64,000 bases of DNA from Cellulophaga baltica. GTDB taxonomy: Bacteria; Bacteroidota; Bacteroidia; Flavobacteriales; Flavobacteriaceae. Position 1 is the first letter of the stretch. Each line of letters starts with the position of its first letter. Below the pieces are notes generated by a model. The model saw nothing but the letters and a program-made list of their open reading frames with translations. It did not search any database and was not told the DNA's origin. The stretch lies in contig NZ_FNBD01000004.1 of NCBI RefSeq assembly GCF_900102165.1, forward strand, positions 1-64,000, read 5' to 3'. Positions 56,649 through 64,000 of the stretch are shown in pieces. Position numbers and translations under genes: made by a program.

Positions 56649-58694
56649 TTATTCCCCAACGGGAACTGTAAAATAAAATGTAGCACCTTCACCTTCTTTA
56701 GTTTCTACACCAATAGTACCTCCATTATTCTCCACCATCTCTTTGCATAGTAATAAACCTAATCCAGTCCCTTTTTCTTTATTTGTACCATAGGCACTTT
56801 GCAAACTAGAATCGGGCTTAAAGAGCTTATTTTTAACCTCAGGACTCATGCCTACGCCATTGTCTTGAATTGTTATTTGCCAGTGCTTGTTTTTTAAAGT
56901 AGCATCAAGAATTATTTCTCCACCAGTTGGAGTAAACTTTATACTGTTGTTTAATAGGTTTCTAACAATTAAATTAAATTGATTTCGGTCACAATATATT
57001 TCGGCAACTTCGGGAATGTTGTTTCTTACAATAATGTTTTTCTGATTGGCATTTTCTTGTAATAAATGAATGCTATCATTCACACTCGTCTGTACATTTA
57101 AATTTTCCGGTTTGTTTACGAAGCCATTCATTTGAGATTTACTCCAATTCAATAAATTATTTAAAGTAAAAGACATCGCATCTACATCATTGTATAGCTT
57201 AGGAACAAAATTTAAAAAGTCATCTGGCTTTATATCTCCATTTTTGATTAATAAAAGTAAATTCATTAAGGCATTGATTGGAGACCTTAAATCATGGCTA
57301 ATAATTGAAAAAAGCTTTTCTTGAGTTTCATTGGCATAGGTTAATTTTTGTTTGCTTTCTTCAAGAGTTGTGGCTTTTTGTTCTAATTGATTATTAAGTT
57401 TTTGTATCAACTTGTTATTTTTATACACGTAGAAAGAAATTAAGACTGCCAAGAAAACTGCAAATAAACTAAAGATGATATATGTTTTTTGTTGTGCTAA
57501 TGCCGTGTTTGTTTCCTTCTTTAATTCCTCTTGTTCTAGCTTAAAGCTGGTTTTAGCTTTCAGCATAAGTAAGGCATTCTTTTTATCTTTTAAAGCGGTA
57601 CTATCGGTTATTGTTTTAAAGTTCTCATAGTAGTTCAATGCTAAAGGAGTGTTATTCTTTTTCTTATTTATGAGGTATAATATTTCCGATAGGGTAGCAA
57701 TGCCCGCTTGGTATTTTTGTTTCTCAGCAATTTTTAAACCCTTAAGCGCTAAATCTTCTGCGCTAGTATAATCTCGAAGTTGTAAGTAGCTTTTTGCTTT
57801 TCCGCTGAGCAAATCGGCCTTTCTGATCTGATCCTGAAGCTTTTTGTGACTTTCTTCACTTAGCTCAAAATACTTTAAAGCTTCTTTGGGATTCTTTTTT
57901 TCTAGATAAAGTTCTCCTTTTGTGATATAGGCGAAAGAAAGCCATTCTTCTTTCTCCTGCTCTTTAAATATTACAATACTCTGGTCTAAAAATTCAAGAG
58001 CTTTATCAAAATTTTTATTTTTTACATTTAGATAACCTAGATTACTCTTTATGACTCCTATCCAATGCTTTTTGTTTAATGCTTCTGATAATTTTAACGA
58101 ATTTTCATAATATGGTACCGCTTCTTTGGTGTCCCCTAATAATAAGAATAATGTTGCTAAATTCGTATTTAGTTTAATTTCACTGAGTAGATCTTTTTTG
58201 TTTTTGCTGAATTCTAAAGCTTCTTGGTAAATTTTATAAGCATTTTCATGATTTCCAGCATGCATTTGCATCATTGCTTTAACATTATAGGCAGATAGTA
58301 AGGTGCTATCTGCAGCAACTTCTTTAGAGAGCTTTATGGCTTTATCTATATGCTCGTGAGAAACCTTTGTTTGGTTAGAAGTGATGGTTGAAGAAAATGC
58401 AAGTGCTATATGTGCCTTGGCTTGTCCTCTTTTGTAATTTATTACTTTACTAAGTTTTATTGCTTTATGGCTAAGCGAGCTTACACTGTCATAATTGGAA
58501 TACACCAATTCCCACGCTAGTTCATTTATCAAATTAATATACACAGTATCTTTTTGAAATGAGGTATGATTCAATTTATATTCCTCTACTTCGGAAAGGA
58601 TAACTTGTTTTTTACCCTGTGCATACGTATTTGAGATACTTAATAAATAAATGATGAAAATTAAGAATAAAAACGGTTTGAAGTTATAGTTCAT
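56649..58694 (-). CDS. TPR-containing sensor histidine kinase (tandem copy A)
   Basis: A 681-residue protein: signal peptide (about 1-25), seven or so TPR repeats (about 80-365; LGYLNVKNKNFDKALEFLDQ and others), one membrane helix (about 405-424), a short coiled coil, HisKA with H467 (LFSIISHDLRSPINAL), N box NLLNNSIKFTP, G1 DNGVGMSP and G2 GTGLGLLL. The TPR part is probably in the periplasm, the kinase inside. There is no response regulator gene next to it. The kinase core is almost the same as that of the next copy. Third and last gene of the trio in direction of transcription. Confidence 0.9.
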   Translation of the reverse strand: MNYNFKPFLFLIFIIYLLSISNTYAQGKKQVILSEVEEYKLNHTSFQKDTVYINLINELAWELVYSNYDSVSSLSHKAIKLSKVINYKRGQAKAHIALAFSSTITSNQTKVSHEHIDKAIKLSKEVAADSTLLSAYNVKAMMQMHAGNHENAYKIYQEALEFSKNKKDLLSEIKLNTNLATLFLLLGDTKEAVPYYENSLKLSEALNKKHWIGVIKSNLGYLNVKNKNFDKALEFLDQSIVIFKEQEKEEWLSFAYITKGELYLEKKNPKEALKYFELSEESHKKLQDQIRKADLLSGKAKSYLQLRDYTSAEDLALKGLKIAEKQKYQAGIATLSEILYLINKKKNNTPLALNYYENFKTITDSTALKDKKNALLMLKAKTSFKLEQEELKKETNTALAQQKTYIIFSLFAVFLAVLISFYVYKNNKLIQKLNNQLEQKATTLEESKQKLTYANETQEKLFSIISHDLRSPINALMNLLLLIKNGDIKPDDFLNFVPKLYNDVDAMSFTLNNLLNWSKSQMNGFVNKPENLNVQTSVNDSIHLLQENANQKNIIVRNNIPEVAEIYCDRNQFNLIVRNLLNNSIKFTPTGGEIILDATLKNKHWQITIQDNGVGMSPEVKNKLFKPDSSLQSAYGTNKEKGTGLGLLLCKEMVENNGGTIGVETKEGEGATFYFTVPVGE

Positions 58695-58752
58695 TGTATA
58701 CGAAGTAGATGGCTTCGTTTAAAGTAATGAAATAATTCGGGAATAAATAATT

Positions 58753-60804
58753 TTAGTTGTTGTCGATAGGATTTTTGGGTATTGTAAAGTAAAATGTACT
58801 TCCTTCATTATTGGTACTCTTTACAAAGATTTTACCACCGTTATTTTCTACCATTTCTTTGCACAGTAAGAGGCCTAACCCTGTGCCTTTCTCTCTATTT
58901 GTGCCATAGGTGCTTTGTAAGGCAGAATCTGGCTTAAAAAGTTTCTTTAGGATCTCAGGAGTAATACCGACACCATTATCTTTGCAAGATATTTCCCAAA
59001 ACTGTTCTTTTTCTGAGGCATGTATTTTAATTTCCCCGCCGGTAGGGGTAAATTTAATACCATTGGTAACTAAATTTCTAACAATTAAATTAAATTGATT
59101 AACGTCACAGTAAATTTGAGCTGATGTTGGTACATCGTTAATTATTGTTATTTTTTTCTGATTAGCATTTTCTTGTAATAGTTGAATGCTACTATTCACT
59201 TTTTCATGTATTTGAAAGGAGATGGGTTTATTTACGAAGCCATTCATCTGAGATTTACTCCAGGTTAATAGGTTGTTTAAAGTGAAAGACATAGCATCTA
59301 CATCGCTATATAATTTAGGAACAAAGTTTAAAAAATCTTTGGGTTCAATATCTCCATTTTTAATTAATAAAAGCAGATTTTTTAAAGCATTGATAGGAGA
59401 TTTTAGATCATGGCTTATGATGGAAAAAAGTTTTTCTTGAGTCTCATTGGCATATTTTAAAGTCTTTTCACTTTTCTCAAGAGTGATTGTTTTTTCTTCT
59501 AATTGATGATTTAAATTGGTGATGGTGTTGTTATTTCGGTAACCATAATAGGCAATAAGAATGACTAAAAATACAATAAAGAGACTGAATATTATATAGG
59601 TTTTTTGCTGTTTTATTGTTCTTTGGTTTTCTAGTTTTAGATCGTTTTGTTGTTTCTGAAAATTAGTTTTTGCATTCAAAAGTGCCAATGCGTTTTGCTT
59701 GCTCTGAAGGGCGGTACTGTCTGTAATGTTTTTAAATTTTTCTAAATAGAAGAGCGCTTCTTTTTGGTTTTCTTTCTCTTTGTATAATTGATAAAGAATT
59801 TCAGAAAAGTTAGCAATCAGGATCTGATTTTGGTTTTCAATTGATGATAAGTACCCTTCTTTTGCTAATTGTTCTGATTTTTCCAGTTCATTTATTTGCT
59901 GATGATATTTGGTGTAGCCTAAGAGTAAGTCTTGCTTTAATTTTTCATCTATTAGATTTTTTTGCAGGCTTTTACTTAAATCAAGATAACGCAAAGCCTC
60001 TTTAGTTTCATTTATATTGAGAAGTATATTTGCTTTGGTGAGATAGGCGTAAGCAAGCCACTCTTTACGGTCTACTTCCGTAAAAATTTGAATGCTTTCA
60101 TCTAAAAACGTAATTGCTTTGTCAAACTGATGCGTTTTATTATATAAAAATCCTAAGTTACTTTTTACAACCCCTACCCAAAATTTATCTTCCAGACGGT
60201 CTGTGATGGCCAGTGCTTTTATGTAAATTTTTATAGACTCATCATTGTCGCCCAATACAGAGAAAAGTGTAGCTAGGTTGGAGTAGAGTTTTGTTTCCTC
60301 TAAGGGATGTTTGTTATTTTCACAAAGGAGTAAAGCATTTTGATACTGCTCATAAGCTCCTTCATAATCGTTAACATAGGTTTTGTAAATAGCTTTAATA
60401 TTATACGCAGAAATCAGCGTACTGTCGGCTTTAATTTTAGTACTCAAGACTATGGCCTGGTCAATGTTGCCTAATGTTTTTTTAGAGTCTTTACAGGCTA
60501 TGATTTCACTAAAGGATGCTGTTAGCAGTGCTTTTGCTTGACCCTGTTTGTAATTTATTTTTCTACTTAAGTCTAGGGCCTCTGTACTTAAAATTTTAAC
60601 ACTGTCATAGTTAGAATATCTTAATTCCCGACTTAATGCGTTAATTAGATTGATATAAGAAGAATCTTTCTCTTTACCTTCTAATCTATGTGCTGTAATT
60701 TTAGAAAGAATTTCTTGTTTTTTTGCCTGAGCAGTAAGTTTAGGAATATTTAAAAAAGAGCAGAAAATTAATATGGCAATAAGTGTAGAGTAGTTACATT
60801 TCAT
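58753..60804 (-). CDS. TPR-containing sensor histidine kinase (tandem copy B)
   Basis: A 683-residue paralogue of copy A with the same order: signal peptide (about 1-26), TPR repeats (about 75-360), membrane helix (about 402-421), HisKA with H465 (LFSIISHDLKSPINAL), N box VTNGIKFTPTGG and G2 GTGLGLLL. The region around the histidine (KNLLLLIKNGDIEPKDFLNF) differs from copy A by only a few residues, while the TPR part diverges more. The 58- and 59-base gaps before and after it also look related, as after a tandem duplication. Confidence 0.9.
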   Translation of the reverse strand: MKCNYSTLIAILIFCSFLNIPKLTAQAKKQEILSKITAHRLEGKEKDSSYINLINALSRELRYSNYDSVKILSTEALDLSRKINYKQGQAKALLTASFSEIIACKDSKKTLGNIDQAIVLSTKIKADSTLISAYNIKAIYKTYVNDYEGAYEQYQNALLLCENNKHPLEETKLYSNLATLFSVLGDNDESIKIYIKALAITDRLEDKFWVGVVKSNLGFLYNKTHQFDKAITFLDESIQIFTEVDRKEWLAYAYLTKANILLNINETKEALRYLDLSKSLQKNLIDEKLKQDLLLGYTKYHQQINELEKSEQLAKEGYLSSIENQNQILIANFSEILYQLYKEKENQKEALFYLEKFKNITDSTALQSKQNALALLNAKTNFQKQQNDLKLENQRTIKQQKTYIIFSLFIVFLVILIAYYGYRNNNTITNLNHQLEEKTITLEKSEKTLKYANETQEKLFSIISHDLKSPINALKNLLLLIKNGDIEPKDFLNFVPKLYSDVDAMSFTLNNLLTWSKSQMNGFVNKPISFQIHEKVNSSIQLLQENANQKKITIINDVPTSAQIYCDVNQFNLIVRNLVTNGIKFTPTGGEIKIHASEKEQFWEISCKDNGVGITPEILKKLFKPDSALQSTYGTNREKGTGLGLLLCKEMVENNGGKIFVKSTNNEGSTFYFTIPKNPIDNN

Positions 60805-60863
60805 AAGTTCGCAAAGTGGCTGGCATTGCTGAAATTAAAGAAATAAATGTTATGAAGGAAATT

Positions 60864-62942
60864 TTATTTCGTAATATTTTCTCTTAGTGGAACCGTGAAA
60901 TAAAATATGCTCCCCTCGTTTAATTTACTCGTTACAAAAATTTCACCTCCATTGTTATTCACCATTTCCTTACATAAGGAAAGTCCGAGGCCAGTACCTT
61001 TCTCATTAGATGTACCATAGGTAGTTACAAGGGTGGCATTTTTTGAACTAAAAACTTGGTCCAGAATCTCTGGAGACATACCTACGCCTTTATCTTTTAT
61101 GGCCACTTTAAGAAAATCGCCTTCTTTTGTAGCATTTACGGTTATGGTACTTTTTGGGTGAGAAAATTTGATAGCATTGCTCAAGAGGTTCCTAATCACG
61201 ACATCAATCTGGTTAATATCTGCCCAAACAAAAGCTTTCATAGGAGTGGTGTTGGTGATAGAAATGTTTTTATTCTTAGCTGTTTCTTGGAGTAATTTAA
61301 TATTTTCAGTAACTAATTCATGAATATCAAAAGAAGATGCTTCAGTTTTAGAACCCGTCATTTGTGTTCTACCCCATGATAATAAATTGTTCAAAGTAAA
61401 TGAAATAGCATCTACATCATTTTTAACTTTAGGTGTAAACTCCAAAAATTCTTCTTGAGAAATTTCATCGTCTTTTAACATATTCAGAACACTGGCTAGG
61501 GCATTTATAGGACCTCTAAGGTCATGACCAATAATTGAGAATAGCTTATCTTTTGTGGCGTTTATTCCACTCAATTCTTCTTCTCTTTTTTCTAAGGCTT
61601 TAGTTTTTAGCCTAAGCTCTTTGTTAAATATTTTACGCGCTTTAGATTGTTTGCGTAATAAGAATATAATTAATGCTAAAATAGCCAATGCAATTAATGC
61701 CATGTAGAAGTAAATATTCTGTCTAGCTTTTACCTTTTCATTTGCCAGTTGTGCATCTTTTTGCTGCTTTTCAAATTCTAATTTAGTTTTAAGTATACCT
61801 AGGCTATTTAGGTTTTCTTTTCGTGAAATAGAATCTGATAATAGTTTAAATACCTCGTGGTATTTCAAAGCAATATCAGCCTTGTTATTCTTTTTATTAA
61901 TTTCATACAATAGCTGATTTGATTTTTTAGAATCATCTAAAAGGCTAAGTCTTGTTCCAATTTCTAAGGACGCAATGGCATTCTCTTCGGCTTGGACATA
62001 ATTAAAGAGTTTAAAATAAGCTTCAGACAAAGAGTTTAAAAGTTGAGCTTTACTTCTGTCATCATTTAAATCTTCGTGCAAGGTTAATGCTTTATCATAC
62101 CAGTATAAGGCTAATTTGGGCCTGTTCTGTCTTAAATACATGTCACCTTTTACCATATAAGAGTAGGCTAACCAGTCATTAATCTCTTTTTCCTCAAAAA
62201 TTACAATACTACTATCAATGTATACTTTAGCATTTTCAAAATCTTTTAGTTTCACATATAAATCGGCAATATTACTGCTACTTTGTGCGGTGTAAACATC
62301 ATTCCCTAATTGATGGTTGATGTCTTGAACTATTTTGTAAAGGCTTAAACTTTGCTGATAATCTTTTTGAGAAAGATATAAGTGCGCTACATTTTCTTGG
62401 ATAAAGGACAAATTTAAAAGATCGTTGGTGTCCGTAGCAATCTCAATGGCTTTTAAATATGCTTTTAGCGCTTCTGCATGATTTCCTATGTCATAATGCA
62501 AAATACCTAAAGGATTTAATGCGCGAATTTTCAATTTCTGATTTTCTATTTTTTTTGCGAGATTATACGCTTTCTCCAAGGATTGTATGGCCTTATCGTT
62601 TTCACCATTATACGCTTCATAATGACTAAGTCCTATTAGCGCCATAATGGTACCTTCTTCATAGTTTGACTTGCGACTTAATTCTTGTGCTTTTTTAGTG
62701 TAAAAGTATAAACTATCTATATTTTTAAAGTAGTACTCATGACCTATAGCATTCAATAGATTTATATGCTCATGATTTGAAGCATCAAAATTGTTATTGC
62801 GCTGTAATTGTAATAATACGGTAGATAAACTATCTAATTTGTTGTTCTGTGTATACGTGTGGGTGACATTAAGAAACAGGAATACAATAAGCAGACAAAA
62901 AGGCCTTTTAATGTAGTTAGGAATGATAAAATAGGCAACCAT
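60864..62942 (-). CDS. TPR-containing sensor histidine kinase (tandem copy C)
   Basis: A 692-residue paralogue, more diverged than A and B. It has a signal-like N-terminus (FCLLIVFLFLNV), TPR repeats (about 85-370; LGILHYDIGNHAEALKAYL), a membrane helix (near 413-430), HisKA with LFSIIGHDLRGPINAL (H near 478), N box NLLSNAIKFSH, and G1 KDKGVGMSP and G2 GTGLGLSL. It is first in direction of transcription. As with A and B, there is no local response regulator, so the partner must be elsewhere or phosphorylation is passed on to a shared regulator. Confidence 0.9.
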   Translation of the reverse strand: MVAYFIIPNYIKRPFCLLIVFLFLNVTHTYTQNNKLDSLSTVLLQLQRNNNFDASNHEHINLLNAIGHEYYFKNIDSLYFYTKKAQELSRKSNYEEGTIMALIGLSHYEAYNGENDKAIQSLEKAYNLAKKIENQKLKIRALNPLGILHYDIGNHAEALKAYLKAIEIATDTNDLLNLSFIQENVAHLYLSQKDYQQSLSLYKIVQDINHQLGNDVYTAQSSSNIADLYVKLKDFENAKVYIDSSIVIFEEKEINDWLAYSYMVKGDMYLRQNRPKLALYWYDKALTLHEDLNDDRSKAQLLNSLSEAYFKLFNYVQAEENAIASLEIGTRLSLLDDSKKSNQLLYEINKKNNKADIALKYHEVFKLLSDSISRKENLNSLGILKTKLEFEKQQKDAQLANEKVKARQNIYFYMALIALAILALIIFLLRKQSKARKIFNKELRLKTKALEKREEELSGINATKDKLFSIIGHDLRGPINALASVLNMLKDDEISQEEFLEFTPKVKNDVDAISFTLNNLLSWGRTQMTGSKTEASSFDIHELVTENIKLLQETAKNKNISITNTTPMKAFVWADINQIDVVIRNLLSNAIKFSHPKSTITVNATKEGDFLKVAIKDKGVGMSPEILDQVFSSKNATLVTTYGTSNEKGTGLGLSLCKEMVNNNGGEIFVTSKLNEGSIFYFTVPLRENITK

Positions 62943-63191
62943 ACTCGGGGGAGGATATTATCCGTTTCTTTTTTATAAAACTACCGCATAAGCGTATAGT
63001 AATAAAAAATTTGTTGTGAAACGGCAGTTTTTATTTGTATAAATACGGTTTACAGGATAATACAAGTTGATTTAAGCCTAAAAAAGGAACGAAAAATAAG
63101 CAGTTGAATTGTCAAAACACTTGATTATTAGTACTATAATCCGAGAATGAATGATTTTATGAAAATTTATTTAAAATAGTGATTATTTTAT
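62943..63191. other. Intergenic region upstream of the kinase trio
   Basis: There is no gene, repeat or hairpin that I can support here. It must contain the promoter of copy C on the minus strand, but I see no exact TAnnTTTG match near its start. The tRNA-His promoter lies at its right end. Confidence 0.5.
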
Positions 63192-63222
63192 TTTGCAAAT
63201 AGCATCTAAAAAATTAACTTTG
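63192..63222 (+). promoter_or_regulatory. Promoter of tRNA-His
   Basis: TTTG (63192-63195), exactly 19 bases, then TAACTTTG (63215-63222): a full match to the Bacteroidetes TTTG-N19-TAnnTTTG promoter. The tRNA begins 16 bases later. Confidence 0.75.
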
Positions 63223-63237
63223 CAGCCGCTTACAAAT

Positions 63238-63312
63238 GGTGGTTGTAGCTCAGCTGGTTAGAGCATCGGTTTGTGGTACCGAGGGTCGCCGGTTCGAACC
63301 CGGTCTTCCACC
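63238..63312 (+). tRNA. tRNA-His (anticodon GTG)
   Basis: A tRNA cloverleaf: D stem GCTC/GAGC, anticodon stem TCGGT/ACCGA with loop TTGTGGT (anticodon GTG), five-base variable region, T stem GCCGG/CCGGT with loop TTCGAAC. The extra G at position -1 (63238) is that of tRNA-His. The acceptor stem has two adjacent T-T mismatches (positions 5-68 and 6-67). CCA is not encoded. A terminator follows. Confidence 0.95.
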
Positions 63313-63320
63313 CAAAAAAT

Positions 63321-63352
63321 AAAGCCTTATCAATTTTGATAAGGCTTTTTTT
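63321..63352 (+). terminator. Terminator of tRNA-His
   Basis: AAAGCCTTATCA / TGATAAGGCTTTTTTT with a four-base loop, eight bases after the tRNA. Confidence 0.93.
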
Positions 63353-63369
63353 GTGGCTATAAGTAAAGA

Positions 63370-63400
63370 AAAAGCCCTTGTACAAATACAAGGGCTTTTA
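63370..63400 (-). terminator. Terminator of the M28 peptidase gene
   Basis: Minus strand TAAAAGCCCTTGTA / TACAAGGGCTTTT stem with a four-base loop followed by TTTTTC; about 30 bases after the peptidase stop codon. Confidence 0.85.
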
Positions 63401-63428
63401 AACCTTAAATTAAGATTGTAGTGTAGGC

Positions 63429-64000
63429 TTATTTATTTTCCTTATCTACAACAAGTCTATCTTGTCTATTAGCAACTTCCCACCCGGTATAGAATACCAA
63501 TCGTGATCTGTTTTCTAGTAAATCATAATTAATCTTATCTGGAGTATCTCCAGGAGCGTGGTAATCATCATGTGTACCATTAAAATAAAATATAATAGGA
63601 ATATTATTTTTTACAAAGTTGTAATGATCACTTCTATAATAAAATCTGTTCGGATCATTTTCATCATTATACGTATAATCTAAAGCAATATTCATGTATT
63701 TTTTATTTGCTTCTTCAGAGATCATATGCAAATCGGTACTTAATTTATCAGATCCTATTAAATAGATATAATTACGATCTCCTTCTCTTTTAGGATCAAT
63801 ACGGCCTATCATATCTATATTTAAATCGGCAACCGTTTGTGCTAACGGAAAGATAGGATCAAAATCGGTATAATACTGAGAACCTAATAATCCTTTTTCT
63901 TCACCAGTTACATGTAAAAATACAATAGATCTTTTAGGACCTTTGCCTTCGTCTGCTGCTTTCTTGAAGGCTTGAGCTATTTCTAATAAGGCTACCGTTC
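63429..64000 (-). CDS. M28-family zinc peptidase (partial, N-terminal part beyond the window)
   Basis: The frame is open to the right edge of the window, so the start is missing; 189 residues are visible, not the 127 counted from an internal ATG. The segment reads FLHVTGEEKGLLGSQYYTDF with the zinc-site/catalytic acidic pair, DLNIDMIGRIDP, then the zinc histidine in DDYHAPGDTPDKI. This is the aminopeptidase fold of M28. It probably cuts peptides in the periplasm or outside, but the signal peptide is not visible. Ends at its own terminator. Confidence 0.92.
   Translation of the reverse strand, partial: TVALLEIAQAFKKAADEGKGPKRSIVFLHVTGEEKGLLGSQYYTDFDPIFPLAQTVADLNIDMIGRIDPKREGDRNYIYLIGSDKLSTDLHMISEEANKKYMNIALDYTYNDENDPNRFYYRSDHYNFVKNNIPIIFYFNGTHDDYHAPGDTPDKINYDLLENRSRLVFYTGWEVANRQDRLVVDKENK

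Overview
The window is a piece of a low-GC (roughly one third G+C) Bacteroidetes chromosome, almost certainly a marine member of the Flavobacteriaceae (Cellulophaga/Maribacter/Zobellia-like; the genus cannot be fixed from sequence alone). The reasons are TonB-dependent receptor/DUF4249 pairs, a PorD (type IX secretion) gene between coaBC and recN, an omega subunit of the Bacteroidetes type, DUF6095/DUF6503-type flavobacterial proteins, and the Bacteroidetes promoter motif TAnnTTTG repeatedly placed just upstream of genes. It is dense core chromosome: I see no insertion sequence, prophage, CRISPR array or integron, and gene order looks like vertical inheritance.

Layout. 1-250: end of an rRNA operon (5S rRNA and terminator), then a gene-poor gap with a perfect palindrome. 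700-11,850: mostly minus-strand genes: an outer-membrane receptor with lipoprotein partner, monomeric isocitrate dehydrogenase, ribosomal protein L19, TrmD, a coiled-coil membrane protein, a long GAPDH, and a DegP protease. 11,900-15,100 (+): dapF, acetyltransferase, mltG and a lysozyme-like protein (cell wall). 15,100-17,750 (-): dnaA with a LMW phosphatase and an RsmI-like methylase. 17,900-25,000: thioesterase; ribD operon (-); prmC-ligA (+). 25,000-31,400: sugar kinase, Na+/H+ antiporter, aquaporin, cold-shock protein and a 5'-nucleotidase split over two genes. 31,400-44,000 (+): dapA, bamD, rpoZ, coaBC, porD, recN, fabI, a glycosyltransferase, YbbR-like protein, coaE and a two-component system. 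44,000-51,600 (-): a tightly packed chain exonuclease / ion channel / miaA / gluconate kinase / gluconate permease, then a dehydrogenase group. 51,700-56,600: pcm, smpB, lipoproteins, transketolase. 56,600-62,950 (-): three tandem paralogous TPR histidine kinases. The window ends with tRNA-His and a truncated M28 peptidase.

How parts work together: DapA and DapF supply diaminopimelate for peptidoglycan and MltG trims glycan chains. CoaBC and CoaE both serve coenzyme A synthesis. GntP and GntK import and phosphorylate gluconate, and transketolase, GAPDH and a KDG-kinase-like enzyme sit in the same sugar network. BamD, PorD and DegP belong to envelope biogenesis and quality control.

No obviously new multi-gene system stands out. 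The signals most worth a second look are: a strong inverted repeat inside the coaBC coding sequence made of unusually GC-rich codons; a 22-bp palindrome that forms two back-to-back TAnnTTTG elements between divergent genes; a two-part motif shared by the upstream regions of aqpZ and a small stress-type membrane protein gene; near-leaderless promoters at ribD and smpB; the tandem kinase trio; and several domain oddities (degenerate GIY-YIG in the exonuclease fusion, zinc-ribbon tail on the channel, N-terminal extension of GAPDH).
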